A stretch of 64,000 nucleotides of DNA from Conchocele bisecta (taxonomy: Eukaryota; Mollusca; Bivalvia; Lucinida; Thyasiridae), in contig CM055267.1 of NCBI GenBank assembly GCA_029237695.1, positions 9,451,043 to 9,515,042 on the forward strand, read 5' to 3'. This document shows, one piece after another, positions 43,213 to 54,349 of this stretch (its first letter is position 1; the number at the start of each line of letters is the position of its first letter). Below the pieces are notes generated by a model that saw only the letters and a program-made list of their open reading frames with translations, made no database searches and was not told the origin of the DNA. A program made the position numbers and the translations under genes.

Positions 43213-43339
43213 ATGCAGGAAAAGCACGAACAAAAGGCATGGCGGGTAAAATCCCCGTGATCCGTTGGAGTAGTTTAGCGGAGCAGATGCTCTACTGGAG
43301 CAAATATATGAATACAAAAAAGCATCGTGATTCACGATA

Positions 43340-46257
43340 GTTGTAGTCTTTGTGCATGATGTATATCTGTTCAGGCAAGTCGTTTATGCTATTTGTTTTT
43401 ACTTTACTGATTATGGGCACGAAAACCGGTAACTCCTTGGTAAATGCAACAAAACTGAATTTTACCACTTCAGTTAGCATTGTATCATGATAATATAGTA
43501 TACTAGGGGGCGACTTTAACCAATAGAGGACGATTTGACCAAGTAGCGGACGATTTGACTTGCGGACTATTTGACTTGTAACACTTTGATATACAACCAC
43601 TTACATAAATGATTGTATTGTATGGTTACTTTTCCCGTATTTCTCTGTTATGTCCAGAAATCGGGTCCGTTATGCCCTGGTCCGTTATGTCCATGGTCCG
43701 TTATGTTCAAAATTATTTTATAAAACATTACTGTGCAAATAGTCAGTTGAAAATGCAACAATAATAGCAAAGATGGCGTCCGTCATGAAATAATTTTGAG
43801 CTAATTCCCGTGTCATTTGATTTCCCGCAAATAACCAGTTCTATATCAAAGATTATTAATTTAAAGGTATAACATATACCGTTTACTAAATTTGGACCTA
43901 CATGCAATTGGCTTGGGTCTATACTTTGCTACTCGCATTTTTAATGGGTCAAATTTTAGCCTCAGATAAACATATCGTAGGCAACTATTGTAGCTACAAT
44001 TTTGCAAATATAATGTATATGTCATTTCTTATTGTTTTCATTACATACTATTTTGATAAAACGACACTCCAGTGTGCCATGTACGTCTACACATGTGTTG
44101 ATGAACTAGGCGAAAGTTAGTACGCGGTTGAAGTCATGATGCTTTTAAATTGTTAATAAGTTCTAAAATATGAATAACAACAAACACTAACGCATAGTTT
44201 TCTACAATTCTAGTGACGGAAATTCCGCATAAACACTGGCAACTCCATGTGTTAACACCACAATAAATTCATTAACTGCCAGTATATTTTTCACAATGTT
44301 AATCTGGAAATTCCAAGTTGTTAGAATTAATAATTTGGTGGGTTTCAAAAAATGATATTTGTTCAATGGCAATCCAAGCGGAAACAGATTGCATGCAAAA
44401 ACATTCAGCCTGGGCGGAACAAAATGTGAGGTCATTCAGGCTTTGTAATATCAATCATTAATCAAACAAATTACCGGGCTAACAAGGGCTAACTGCGAAA
44501 TGTCAACCACGGCACAAAAACCGAGACATATTAACTGGCTTGTATAACATCTGCAGAGAGGCAAACTTGAGATAATATCTAGCATTGTTGTCATCAAAGA
44601 TGTGAGACCCATTATCAATAGCCCTGCAGTAAAATGCATACGCCTTCATAACTTGTTCCAGAATGATATATATTTGTTTGATCATTAATAAAATACACAT
44701 TTCTACAGAAACATATATTTCGACAATGTAAACACGATATTTGAACTGCAAATGTTCTGCATGTTAAAATGAATACAAATATCAATATGATTGGGCAAGT
44801 ATGACTATTCCAAGAGACTACATGCATTTTCCGAAACATTTATAAAACATAAGATGCAAACCTATAATTGTATAATATGATATGTTTGTGTTTGTGTAAC
44901 CAAGCGCCATTATGCTATTGACATATGCCCGCATACATGTACACTATCCGGATGAATGGGATGATCAGTGTAATCACTATGTTCAGCTCTCCACACGCGG
45001 ACCCAACAAAAGTAGCTTGTCGCATGTATGATTGTTTTGTGATCTGTCAGTGTTGTTGTTGTTTGTGGTGGTATTTTTTTGGTTGTTCTGTGGTTATTTC
45101 CATATCCCAGTCAATAGTTTCTAGTTAGTGATTGATGTAAAATCACACTCAATCATGAAAAAAATATAAAGAAATATGAAGTCATATAATTGTAGCATAT
45201 GTAAATTCGCTGGGTGGGGTAATGTTATGTTCTTTTTTATTATTTTTAAAAACCGAGCAACACAGTTATGCATAAAGTTGGTTATGAGTGAATAATATGC
45301 GTATTACTATTCATATATGCTTGCTATGTTTGTTGGAATAGTTTACGTCAGAGAAGCAATATGAGGAAACCGGCCCCAGGGGCCTAGCTCTTATTAGAAT
45401 AGTCCCCTCTGGTTCTTTAACGTGCACAGACTCTCCATCGGCACGTCACACATACCTCTATTAATATGCTTATTACACATGCCAATTAGCCGCGCATGCG
45501 CATTTTCTACATATACAACTACATCTCCCGCTTTCGGACGCAGGATCTTTGCAAATTTGCCATTGGTTATGGGCAATCAGAAAGTGTTGCAAGTGGGCAT
45601 ACATGTAAGCAGCGGGTCACTCATCCAAAAGACGTCCAGACACTTCCTGGTGACATACTAACTACGGGGATGATCACTGTTCACATACAGGGTATTCCAA
45701 AAAATAAGAAATAAGAACCAACTAGAAAATGTGTTCATAGAAAACGGATTCCTCACCTGCAGCCTTGATAGTAAAAATGCATCGTTATTACGAAGCTAAT
45801 CCCTTGACAGACATTGTGGGCAAATATTATTGAAATTGGTGAAGGGGTTAAGGAGTTATTGAGACAATATTAAAAACTTAAACGCATTTGCCTTACAAAC
45901 AAGGTGAACATAAGTCCCCAGTGACCTAGACCTTGGATGTTCTGGCGTGGGTCGTATGCGAAACAAAGCACCATCCCTAGACAATCTGGGAAAATATTAT
46001 TGAAATTTTAGTGAAGGAGTTATTGAGAAAACGATAAAAACTTAAACGGATTTGCCTTACAAACAATGTGAACATAAGTCCCCAGTGACCGTGCCAGATA
46101 AAGTGTGCAAACATTATTGAAATTGATGAAGGACGGACGGACGGACGCACGGACGGACAGGGGTAAAACACAATGCAGCGCCCCCAATAAATTGGTGTGG
46201 GCATAATAAAGACCAAAACAAATACAGGGACTTAATTCAAATTGCTATACTTTGTTA
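43340..46257. other. Non-coding host DNA, no gene recognised
   Basis: Short AT-rich frames only. Three GGTCCGTTATG words lie at 43665-43705. A TTCTTTAACGTGCACAGACT block at about 45414-45660 resembles a widespread marine-invertebrate repeat but was not classified. At 45875-46090 a ~55-base segment with TTGCCTTACAAACAA and GTGAACATAAGTCCCCAGTG is present twice, before a GGACGGAC microsatellite at 46132-46160. Confidence 0.5.
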
Positions 46258-46560
46258 TTAGCTCCAACCTGAGCCGAAGGCTCAAATGAGCTATTGTTAC
46301 CGCTGTCGTCCGTCGTCCGTCCGCTAAAATATTTCCGAAATCTTCTTCCTCTTCTGAATCGCAGGCCGTTGTTGACCAAACTTAATGGGGATGATCTATG
46401 CGTTGCTCATTTTCAGATCTATTAAAATGGACGTCGTCGCATATCCAAGATGGCCGCCGTAAGAAAAGGAGGTCGAATTCATAAAATAAATGTACTTCTC
46501 ACGAACCGCCAGTGATTTGGAATGATCGATAGTCAATGCTCTTTCAGATTATTGTGTGAA
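46258..46560 (+). mobile_element. Diverged 5' part of the CTCACCTGA-type element
   Basis: AGCTCCAACCTGAGCCGAAG, then TGAGCTATTGTTACCGC, a GTCGTCCGTC run, AAGATGGCCGCCGT and a 'ggaatgatcgatag' word appear in the order found in 1999-2760. The copy is truncated and strongly diverged. Confidence 0.65.
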
Positions 46561-49500
46561 CTATAACTATTACTTAGTGGCTTTCATTGCAATTTTTAGT
46601 TGAGGGATACTGTAACCAATAATGTTTAATGGTGAACCAGTTCAAATATTGTTTCATGGCGAAAGTGACCGGAATTGATTGTTGCCCCTTCACTTTTGTT
46701 CCTGAAACGTCTAAAATAGGTCTGGTTGCTCGCACCACAATACTTTCTTTTGACAAACATACTAGACGAGTTATGTGATAACAAAAGGAATTAAAACAGG
46801 AGTTACATAATAACCAGCTGACCTATCATGAATGCAAAACTGAATGTTAGGATCTTGTGCATTGCTGTGCGCGACTGAGCGACGGACAGACAGTGTATTT
46901 TCACATATTCCATTCATGTGTATCGAATTGTTTTCTTCTTGCTTGTGAGTGTGCGTGTGTACGTCCACGTTTTGTTATTTTCTTCCTTTTGATTGCTCTT
47001 TATACTTACTATTTATTCCTGTAGTACTTTATAGTTCAATCCAGTTAAACACTGCAAAACTGCAATACTGATACTGTCATGTGGGTCATGTCTGGCATCT
47101 AGGAGTTATCGTTCAGTACCTAGACTGGACTCAACTGCCCTAAGGTACTTTGTCTCAGCCGACAGCCCATGTTCAATAGAATAGATCGGTGCTTATAGAG
47201 AATTCCGGTCTAGTGTCTTTTGATATCAAGTTTATCAGGCAATGCTAGGAAATGCGTAACAATTCCGAGGAACTCGTATCGTTTTCCAGCCGAGCCTGAT
47301 AAACTTGATATCAGCAGACACGCTGATATTACCATTTATCAGGTAACGTTTTCTTGCTAGCTGATGATCACATATAAAGTAGTTTTCGTTGAAAAAAAAC
47401 GGGACTTGTTTTTGCTGCGTCATTACCCTGACGTCATTCGGTAACGTCAGGGCTCACACTGGCTTTTTTTTTCTTTGCGCCAACACTTTCGCCAAATAAA
47501 AATAATTGGAGCCATTTCAGTGAAGTTGGTGCCAAATTTTAAGCCAGCTTCAAAATCAAATATTTCACCATCTTAGTTTTTCAGAGACCGTTTTCAGAGA
47601 CTTAATGTGATTGTGTCTCAGATGGTACCTCCGAAGATGCATTTCACAAAAACAGTTGAGATACATCAATGAATACCAAAATATCAAATACCAAAATACC
47701 AAAACGTCAAAATATAGGAGAGAGTAAAGAATTTGTTTAGCTTATTTTTCACTTATTAATGCTTTTCGGTATATTTAATGTATTTATAGACCTCGGTCCG
47801 TCACTTCAACCTGTGATCGCAACTTGTCCTTGTTCATAAATATATGTTTTTCGGCTAATTATCGCATCTGCATGTCCACTTTCAACGTCATGGATATCAA
47901 ATCCAGAAAATTCCATGCTAAATTTAACTTGGCCGTATTGCAATCTATCTGGAAAATCTCACTAGTAGTGATGTAATTCCTTTCACCGATTTACAGTTGC
48001 CACCGACTACCATTTGGCTGCAGATAAGACACATTACAAGATATTTCAGCATTGCACACTTCTACATAATCACCACAAACACTGTAATACATGTACAACA
48101 ATTGTGCATGATAAGCAAAACTAACCGAATTTAACAATACGAAAACTGAATGTTATCGCTGGCGTAGCCGATGATGTAGTGTTCAGTCATGTGACCACAA
48201 TCGCGAGGTCATGCGCGGGAAATAGGAATGCTATAAAAAAGTGGGTTTTTTTTCAATATTTTTTTTATTATTACTTAATTTGTTTCAGGTCATATACATA
48301 TATGTTCCGAAATACAAATCTACCGTAAAATGATCTTTCACTAACTGTTTTGCTCACAGTCCATCCACCCAGGGCCTTTAACCATTACAATGCTGAATGA
48401 AATGTGGTCGTCTGCTGATTATTATTTTGTTTTCCCTTTTCTTCATCAAAAACATGCTCTCACAGCACTTTATAATTATTTCCATTGAATTGCTGCCAGG
48501 TTGGATGACACTACAAACCGAGATCCCATCCCTATATGACCATAGTTGTTGCTGGGACATATAACCCACTGAGTGACTGACTTTTACTTTCTCAGTTTCT
48601 GAAATGCTGCCATGGTTTATTGACAGAGAACAAAATATATAACAACAGCAGACGACAATTTGGTTCCCTCATTCTAAGGGTTAAAATATAACTTGCATAC
48701 ACTAGGTCCCATGCAATTTTGAATAAAAGTATCAAAGAGGCTGAATCTCAAGTACGCATCAGCTGTTTCAAGTGAATACAACTGCGGATATTTCCCTGTT
48801 TACCAGGCGAATTTCACTTCCTAGACCACAACAGGAGGTGCCTCTTGTTGATAAACCATGATAATTAACTTTGTAAAGTATCCCTTGACCAGTTTATGGC
48901 GCACGCCTGTTAATGATACATAACAAATATGTTCCCAATAAAGTTTATACAGAGTAATTGACCGCCACTTAAAACTTCACATGTTTCTGTCAAAATTACA
49001 CACAGGTGGACTGGTTATCGATTTTCTCCAAGCGAAATGTGCATGCTTAGAGGCAAGCGAAAACCCAGTCTGGACTAGAGACCGTGTCCTGGGAAAAGCA
49101 GACTTGTGTCAATTTTGCTATTTTTTTTACCGGCGCCATTACTTTCGCCAAATTTTGTTTTCTTGTGCCACATTCAATTTATTAGCGCATTTGGCGCCAT
49201 TTGCGAAGGCCAGCGTGAGCCCTGAACGTCATGCGACGCTGTTCGACCAATGCAACGTTGATTTTCAATTTCTTGTAACCAGGATATTCGTATCAGGTCA
49301 ATGTCTGATACGACATTATGTTATCAGGCGTACGTATTTGGCAAATACATAGAGAATACCAGTTTAGTGTCTTAATATCAAGTTTATCATGCAGTGCTAG
49401 GAAACGCGTACCGTACAGGAATTCCGAAGCTCGCCGATGAATTCCTATACCGTTTCCGAGCCGAGCCAGGATATAGCAATATGTTATCAGTCAGTACGTA

Positions 49501-49590
49501 TTATGCCACTACAAAGCTCGTTACCTGATAAAATATTGTCAGATTCATATTACAGTAATCATGTTCTTTTGACAATAGATCCCAGACTGT
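46561..49590. other. Non-coding region upstream of the IRG gene with scattered inverted repeats
   Basis: GATATCAAGTTTATCAGGCA at about 47222 pairs with GCCTGATAAACTTGATATC near 47294, a MITE-like hairpin. Part of the unit recurs at 49370-49480 (ATATCAAGTTTATCATGCAG, GTTTCCGAGCCGAGCC). A second pair, AACGTCAGGGCTCACACTGG near 47443 and a CCAGCGTGAGCCCTGAACGT-like copy at 49209-49230, is inverted, with CTTTCGCCAAAT words next to each. The IRG gene is therefore preceded by a decayed transposon of roughly 2 kb. No coding gene is seen. Confidence 0.5.
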
Positions 49591-50820
49591 ATGGCGGACT
49601 TTGTGGGAAGTGCATTGGCTTTTGTGGAAAACAACAAGTTCAAGCAGCAAATCAATGAAAAGGGACTGCCTGCACTGAAATCAATCTGTGACAAGAAACA
49701 TGATGAGTGGAAGAGTGTGCCCCTAAACGTGGCTGTCACCGGTAACTCCGGCACGGGAAAGTCGTCATTCATTAACGCCATCCGGGGACTGGAGGCGGGG
49801 GACGACGGTGTCGCCGAGGTCGATGAAGTGGAGGTAACGGTTGACGTCAGGCCTTATCAACACCCATACAATTCCAGCTTACGGTTCTGGGATTTGCCGG
49901 GCGTAGGCACTCCGAGGTTCCCACAGGCGGATTACATGGAAGCTGTCGTCTTTGATCGCTACGACTTCTTCCTGATACTGTCCAGAGACAGATTCACGGA
50001 AAACGACATGTGGCTGGCAAAGCAAATACATGCCCGCCAAAAGATGTTTTTCTTTGTCCGAACGAAAATTGATCATGCCGTCAATGATGACAAACTAGCA
50101 CACAGGAAGACGCACGATGAAGCGGTTCTACTTGACAGAATCAAACAAGACTGCACAAAAAATCTGTCGTCTGCTATTGGATTCATCCCGGACGTATTTC
50201 TGATATCCATTTACGAACAGTACAAGTTTGATTTCAGACGCCTTGCTGAAAAATTGATCGACGATTTCCCGGCCCTAAAACGAGAGGCATTGGTCCTGTC
50301 TCTGAACATGCTGACTGCGAAGATCATCCGAGAGAAAGCCGAAGTTTTGAGGAAGCGGGTTTGGTCCGTGGCGGTTTTATCCGCCGCCCGTGACGCGATC
50401 CCGATACCGGGAATTTCCGCTGTTGTCGACATGGAAATCATTACAAAAGAAACGTCGTTATACCAAAAGCAATTCGGCTTAGATGATGAAAGTCTTGCGG
50501 TTGTTGCTAGAGATGCAAATATGTCGGTGGACGACATCAGAAGTAAATTGTCGGGCATCTGTATGTACGTGTCTGCGGAGAATATATTGAACGGCTTACG
50601 CACAGTCGTCATATCCAAGGTCGCTGAAAAAACGGCATCAATTCTATTGCCACTCATCGGCAGATTAATCGCCGCGGGCATTTCCTACAAGGTCACGTCC
50701 TCCTTTCTTTGGAAGCTGATAGACGAGCTGGAAGCGGGCTCGCTGGAGATCAACTCGTTTTTAATCGGGCGAATAGCGCCGTCCGTGGATGACCAGGATA
50801 TGAAAGTTGCAAAACTCTGA
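49591..50820 (+). CDS. Immunity-related GTPase (IRG / interferon-inducible GTPase 5-like)
   Basis: A single-exon, uninterrupted 409-codon gene. The GTPase domain shows G1 GNSGTGKSS (residues 51-59, the GKS class), G3 DLPGVG (101-106) and G4 TKID (158-161). An N-terminal helix (about 1-45) and a helical C-terminal domain with DAIPIPGISAVVD complete the IRG layout, and the length matches the usual ~400 aa. Vertebrate IRGs coat and disrupt membranes around intracellular pathogens; the role in invertebrates, which lack interferon, is not established. There is no signal peptide. The start is fixed by the first ATG in frame before the helix. Intactness among decayed mobile DNA argues for selection. 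An 866-bp transposon starts 31 bases after the stop, so the 3' UTR may lie inside it. Confidence 0.92.
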   Translation: MADFVGSALAFVENNKFKQQINEKGLPALKSICDKKHDEWKSVPLNVAVTGNSGTGKSSFINAIRGLEAGDDGVAEVDEVEVTVDVRPYQHPYNSSLRFWDLPGVGTPRFPQADYMEAVVFDRYDFFLILSRDRFTENDMWLAKQIHARQKMFFFVRTKIDHAVNDDKLAHRKTHDEAVLLDRIKQDCTKNLSSAIGFIPDVFLISIYEQYKFDFRRLAEKLIDDFPALKREALVLSLNMLTAKIIREKAEVLRKRVWSVAVLSAARDAIPIPGISAVVDMEIITKETSLYQKQFGLDDESLAVVARDANMSVDDIRSKLSGICMYVSAENILNGLRTVVISKVAEKTASILLPLIGRLIAAGISYKVTSSFLWKLIDELEAGSLEINSFLIGRIAPSVDDQDMKVAKL

Positions 50821-50851
50821 TTTTTATTTTCTATTTTCTCAAAAAAATCAT

Positions 50852-51717
50852 ATGGAAGCGTCCTGGTGCCAGATTTTTAAATATTTTAAAGTCTAATTAG
50901 GAGATACGAAGTTAGGAGATAATAAGTAGGGCTTAGTATCCCAAAATTAGTATCTCTAAATTAGAACTTCGTATCTCCTAATGGAGATAGTATCTCCTAA
51001 TTCGTACTTAGTATCTCATAATTAGGAGTCAACTCCTCCTAATAGAGATAGTATCTCCTAATTCGGACTTAGTATCTCATAATTAGGAGTTAGCATATCC
51101 TAATGGAGATAGTATCTCATAATTAGGAGTTATAGCTTGGAAATGATCTAACTAAGAAAAAAAAGGTTAAATTTTGAAAATCGGTCGACTATTTCTGAAA
51201 CTCGTACTTAGTATCTCCTAATTATGAGTTAGTATCTCCTAATTGGGAATTTTGAGCTCAAAAATATTTTATTACCTCGAATACTGAAAATAAATTTCTG
51301 TTTGCTTCCATACTGCTTTCGGTCTTATTTCAATGGTCTGGTTCACTGTTTATGTTTGGTATATTTCTTTCTTGGTTTGTGAATTATGCATTAACCAGTC
51401 AATTATATATCTTAATTTAATAATTATTTGTTATTTCTGAAGAATTTATATTATATTATAATGTGTTCCAGTAATTATGCATTACGTCATGCTGAAGTTA
51501 AGTTTTATGAAGATCTATAGTTGTTTGTTGGTTGTCTTGTTTACTCTGAATTCCGTACTTCTGAATGGTTTAAAAATTATGTCACTCTCCGACCGGTTTA
51601 GGTTTTCATTCTTTCGTCACAGGTGATTTTCAGCTTCCAAGCATAAGACATGAATTTTGTTAGTATCTCCTAATTAGGACTTAAAATAGTTCAGCATCGG
51701 CACCAGAACGCTTCCAT
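50852..51717. mobile_element. 866-bp non-autonomous TIR element of TATCTCCTAAT repeats
   Basis: Left ATGGAAGCGTCCTGGTGCC (50852-50870) and right GGCACCAGAACGCTTCCAT (51699-51717) are inverted copies with one mismatch. The left half (50890-51245) is built of variants of AGTATCTCCTAATTAGGAGT in both orientations, so it is itself palindromic. It also contains a block with GGAAATGATCTAACTAAGAA (51125-51200) shared with 8175-8240. No transposase. Confidence 0.75.
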
Positions 51718-51849
51718 AAAAATATGAGTTGACAGCACTTTAGAATAATTTGAGTTAAACATATTGTATTGCTCTATTTAGGCAGTATGCAGTAGTTTCC
51801 AAGATATACATTTTACTACTATATAATAAGAGCAAACGGGTTGGGCTAC

Positions 51850-52840
51850 ACGTGGGCATGTCCATGTCGCTGGTTGGCATATACTGTAAAAGTTGACAAA
51901 ATTCAGCTGAACCGACAGCGATTTCGATTTTAAAATTCGCCACCATCTTGAATGTGATATGGTGACTTACCAGTCAGGGGCCACGATTAGGTGTCAAAGG
52001 TGAAAAAAATAAAGGCAAAAAACGGCATTTCATGTATATTAGGCTACTTCAGGTATATTAGGTTACTTCAGATATAAACAACATTTATTCAACCCCCTTT
52101 ATTATGCTACATGGAGCAATGGTTGCGTTATAAAACTTTGCATAGAGCAAATACAAAACTAGAAGTTCAAAAATAATGTTCAATATATAGTAAATACATG
52201 GTTAGTGCCGTCGAATATAAAATATATTCGGTTGAGCCTTATACAGCTTTATTGTTGTATAAAGTTGTTGGGGCGAAACCGAATATATTTTATATTCGAC
52301 GGCACTAACCATGTATTTAATTTATACCGCATACTAAACTTAATTGTTGAACGTGCGTGACGTCATGTTTTGACGTCATTCCCTAGCCATACGTCACAAA
52401 TCTAACGACGTTATTCAAAGCAAAATTGCGGCGTCCATGCAAGGTAGATTCGGTATTGTATCTGATTAAATCTCCGATTTATTTAAGATGAGCTTAAATA
52501 TTCAATATTGGCTGGTTTTAGACTACACAGTTGTCATAATAAGCATTACAATCATAATGGACATATCCATGTCGTTGGTTACATCGCATATACTGTAAAA
52601 ATAGACAACATTCAGCGGAATCGACAGCGATTTAGATTTTAAAATTCGCCGCCATCTTGAATTTGCTGTTGAGACTGACCAATCAGAGGCCACGATTAGG
52701 GGTCAAAGGTGAAAAAATAAAGGCAAAAACGGCACTTCATGTATATTAGGCTACTTCAGGTATATTAAGTTACTTCAGATATAAACATCATTTATTCAAC
52801 CCCCTTTATTATGCTACATGGAGCAATGGTTGCAGTATAA
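51850..52840. repeat. Direct repeat pair (~280 bp) flanking a perfect hairpin
   Basis: Segments 51850-52137 and 52559-52839 share GTCAAAGGTGAAAAA, TTCATGTATATTAGGCTACT and TTTATTCAACCCCCTTTATT, in the same orientation with about 10% differences. Between them lies the 42-bp hairpin at 52192-52318 and unrelated sequence. Confidence 0.75.
52192..52318. repeat. Perfect 42-bp inverted repeat (hairpin)
   Basis: 52192-52233 and 52277-52318 are exact reverse complements over 42 bases (AAATACATGGTTAGTGCCGT at the outer end, ATATATTCGGTT at the inner). The 43-base loop contains a further TTATACA/TGTATAA pair. Confidence 0.95.
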
Positions 52841-52999
52841 AATATTGTTGCACTGTCCGATGAATACAGACCTGTTGACATCCCAAGATCGGGCCATCGA
52901 GTAAGTCTAGTTTAAAAAAAAAACAGGAACACGTGAATAAGTGAATAAGTATACCTTAATTATTGTACGACGAGTAAGTTTAATGTTTAATGCTGACAT

Positions 53000-54240
53000 T
53001 TCCTTCAAAATATGTTAAATCGTCTCCAAATAATAGAGTATTTATAGATGACGGGTGGTATTGCGGTAAGCAATTGCTGGCGTTGCTGATGGAATGATGC
53101 TCATTTAAAAAAGAAGTGCTCAGCATCTTCTACTTCAAGAGTACAGTGACACAATGGTGATTCTTGTAGATTATTCGTAAAAATGTCTGCATTTACATAA
53201 CTACATTGATTTCGTATACGGGCGTCGTAAACAGATTACGTTCTGTCATCGATCAGATAGTATTCTGGAACAATAGGCGGTTTGATTATTTGTTTGATCA
53301 TAGCTTTAAAAACTGCTATGGAAGGAGAGCTCTTAATTTCCTCATCTAACTCGTTCTATAGCGCTATAGAAGAAGGTATAACTGATTTAGAGTACATTTC
53401 TGTTTGTCTGGTTAATGTAATAAAATTACTCCTATTACGCAATTCATATGGATTATTTTCTCCGACAAGTTGTGGGAATAATTCGTGCAGATATATTGGA
53501 AGTTCACCTGCCTTTTCTTTATATATGAGAAATATTGTTTGTATTTTTCTTCAGTCTGATAGTGATAGCCATCCAATTTCTTGAACGAGCCTATTAATTG
53601 AAACTGAACGGGTTATACCAGTAACTGTTCTGGCTGCTTCATATTGGAGCCTTTCAAGGGAATCACGTTCATATTTAGTACTACTGTCTCAAACAATTAA
53701 TGTATACTCAATAATTGGTCTCATGTAAGATATATATATATATTTGGTTTAGTGTCTTTCTGTTCAGATTAAAGAGGAAGATGCGGTAAGGCCCTGAAAT
53801 CGCATCCGATTTTGGCAAAATTTCATTTTCTCCTAGTTTTGTTAAATACAACATCTCATCTGTTTATATTTGAACCGTGTTCATGCCAGGTTCCATCTTG
53901 ACAAAGAGTTAGCCCTAAGTGTTTGTGAGGTTCGACAAATTCAAGTTGGACGTTATTAAAATATAAAGATGGTTCTGCATGTCTCCTAATGAACAAACCA
54001 TACCATCAGTTTTAGAGGGTTTGAATTTTACAAGCCACTGGTTTGACCATTCTGTAAATTTATTCAAGACATGATTTATATTATGTTCTACTATACTCAT
54101 GTCTGGTGTCGAAATTGCTATAGGAGAGTCGTCTGCAAAAAGTCGGGTTGTACTGATTAGTTTGTCTGTAGTATCATATAGAATCATTTCACATGGCATT
54201 GCTTCAAAAGTGCTGTCACACCATATGTTTTATTGAGAAA
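53000..54240 (-). pseudogene. LINE (non-LTR) reverse transcriptase remnant
   Basis: The minus strand from about 54230 shows the RT catalytic block FADDS, followed by HVLNKFTEWSNQWLVKFKPSKT, the usual sequence between RT motifs of jockey/CR1-like elements. Downstream frames to about 53 kb contain the C-terminal region of such polymerases (for example LERLQYEAARTVTG near 53.65 kb and SIALWNELDEEIKSS near 53.37 kb). Stops and frame changes interrupt it; the 5' half is missing. Confidence 0.75.
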
Positions 54241-54349
54241 GTAGACACAAACGACAGCAGACGACATTTGATTTTGATTCCCACATTATAAAGGACAACG
54301 TTATGTATGAGACACTGCGATCTGCAATTTCGCTACTTTATTGATGAAC

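Larger units (their letters stand above)
33179..43339 (-). mobile_element. BEL/Pao LTR retrotransposon, degenerate, with nested insertion
   Basis: Minus-strand gag, protease, reverse transcriptase, RNase H, integrase and a C-terminal DUF5641-like part lie in order between two related LTRs at 33179-33458 and 40566-43339. Order and motifs fit the BEL/Pao group. The coding parts are cut by many frameshifts. GTTGT is found at or next to both outer borders (33172-33176 and 43340-43344), a candidate 5-base target duplication if the left edge is shifted two bases. Two features are unusual: zinc-finger and 57-bp-repeat reading frames between pol and the 3' LTR, and a 2420-bp element inside the 5' LTR. 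Confidence 0.85.
40566..43339 (-). repeat. 5' LTR of the BEL/Pao element, split by an insertion
   Basis: Parts 40566-40792 and 43218-43339 together match the left LTR 33179-33458. Without the insert and one copy of the 5-base duplication the LTR would be about 349 bases, against 280 in the left copy, and a ~69-base deletion there accounts for the difference. The right-hand end reads GATTCACGATA where the other has GATTCACGACA. Confidence 0.75.

Noticed and set aside
44200..44840. Cluster of minus-strand frames with hydrophobic stretches
   Set aside because: Overlapping short frames in AT-rich DNA with no domain, shared neighbour or repeat evidence.
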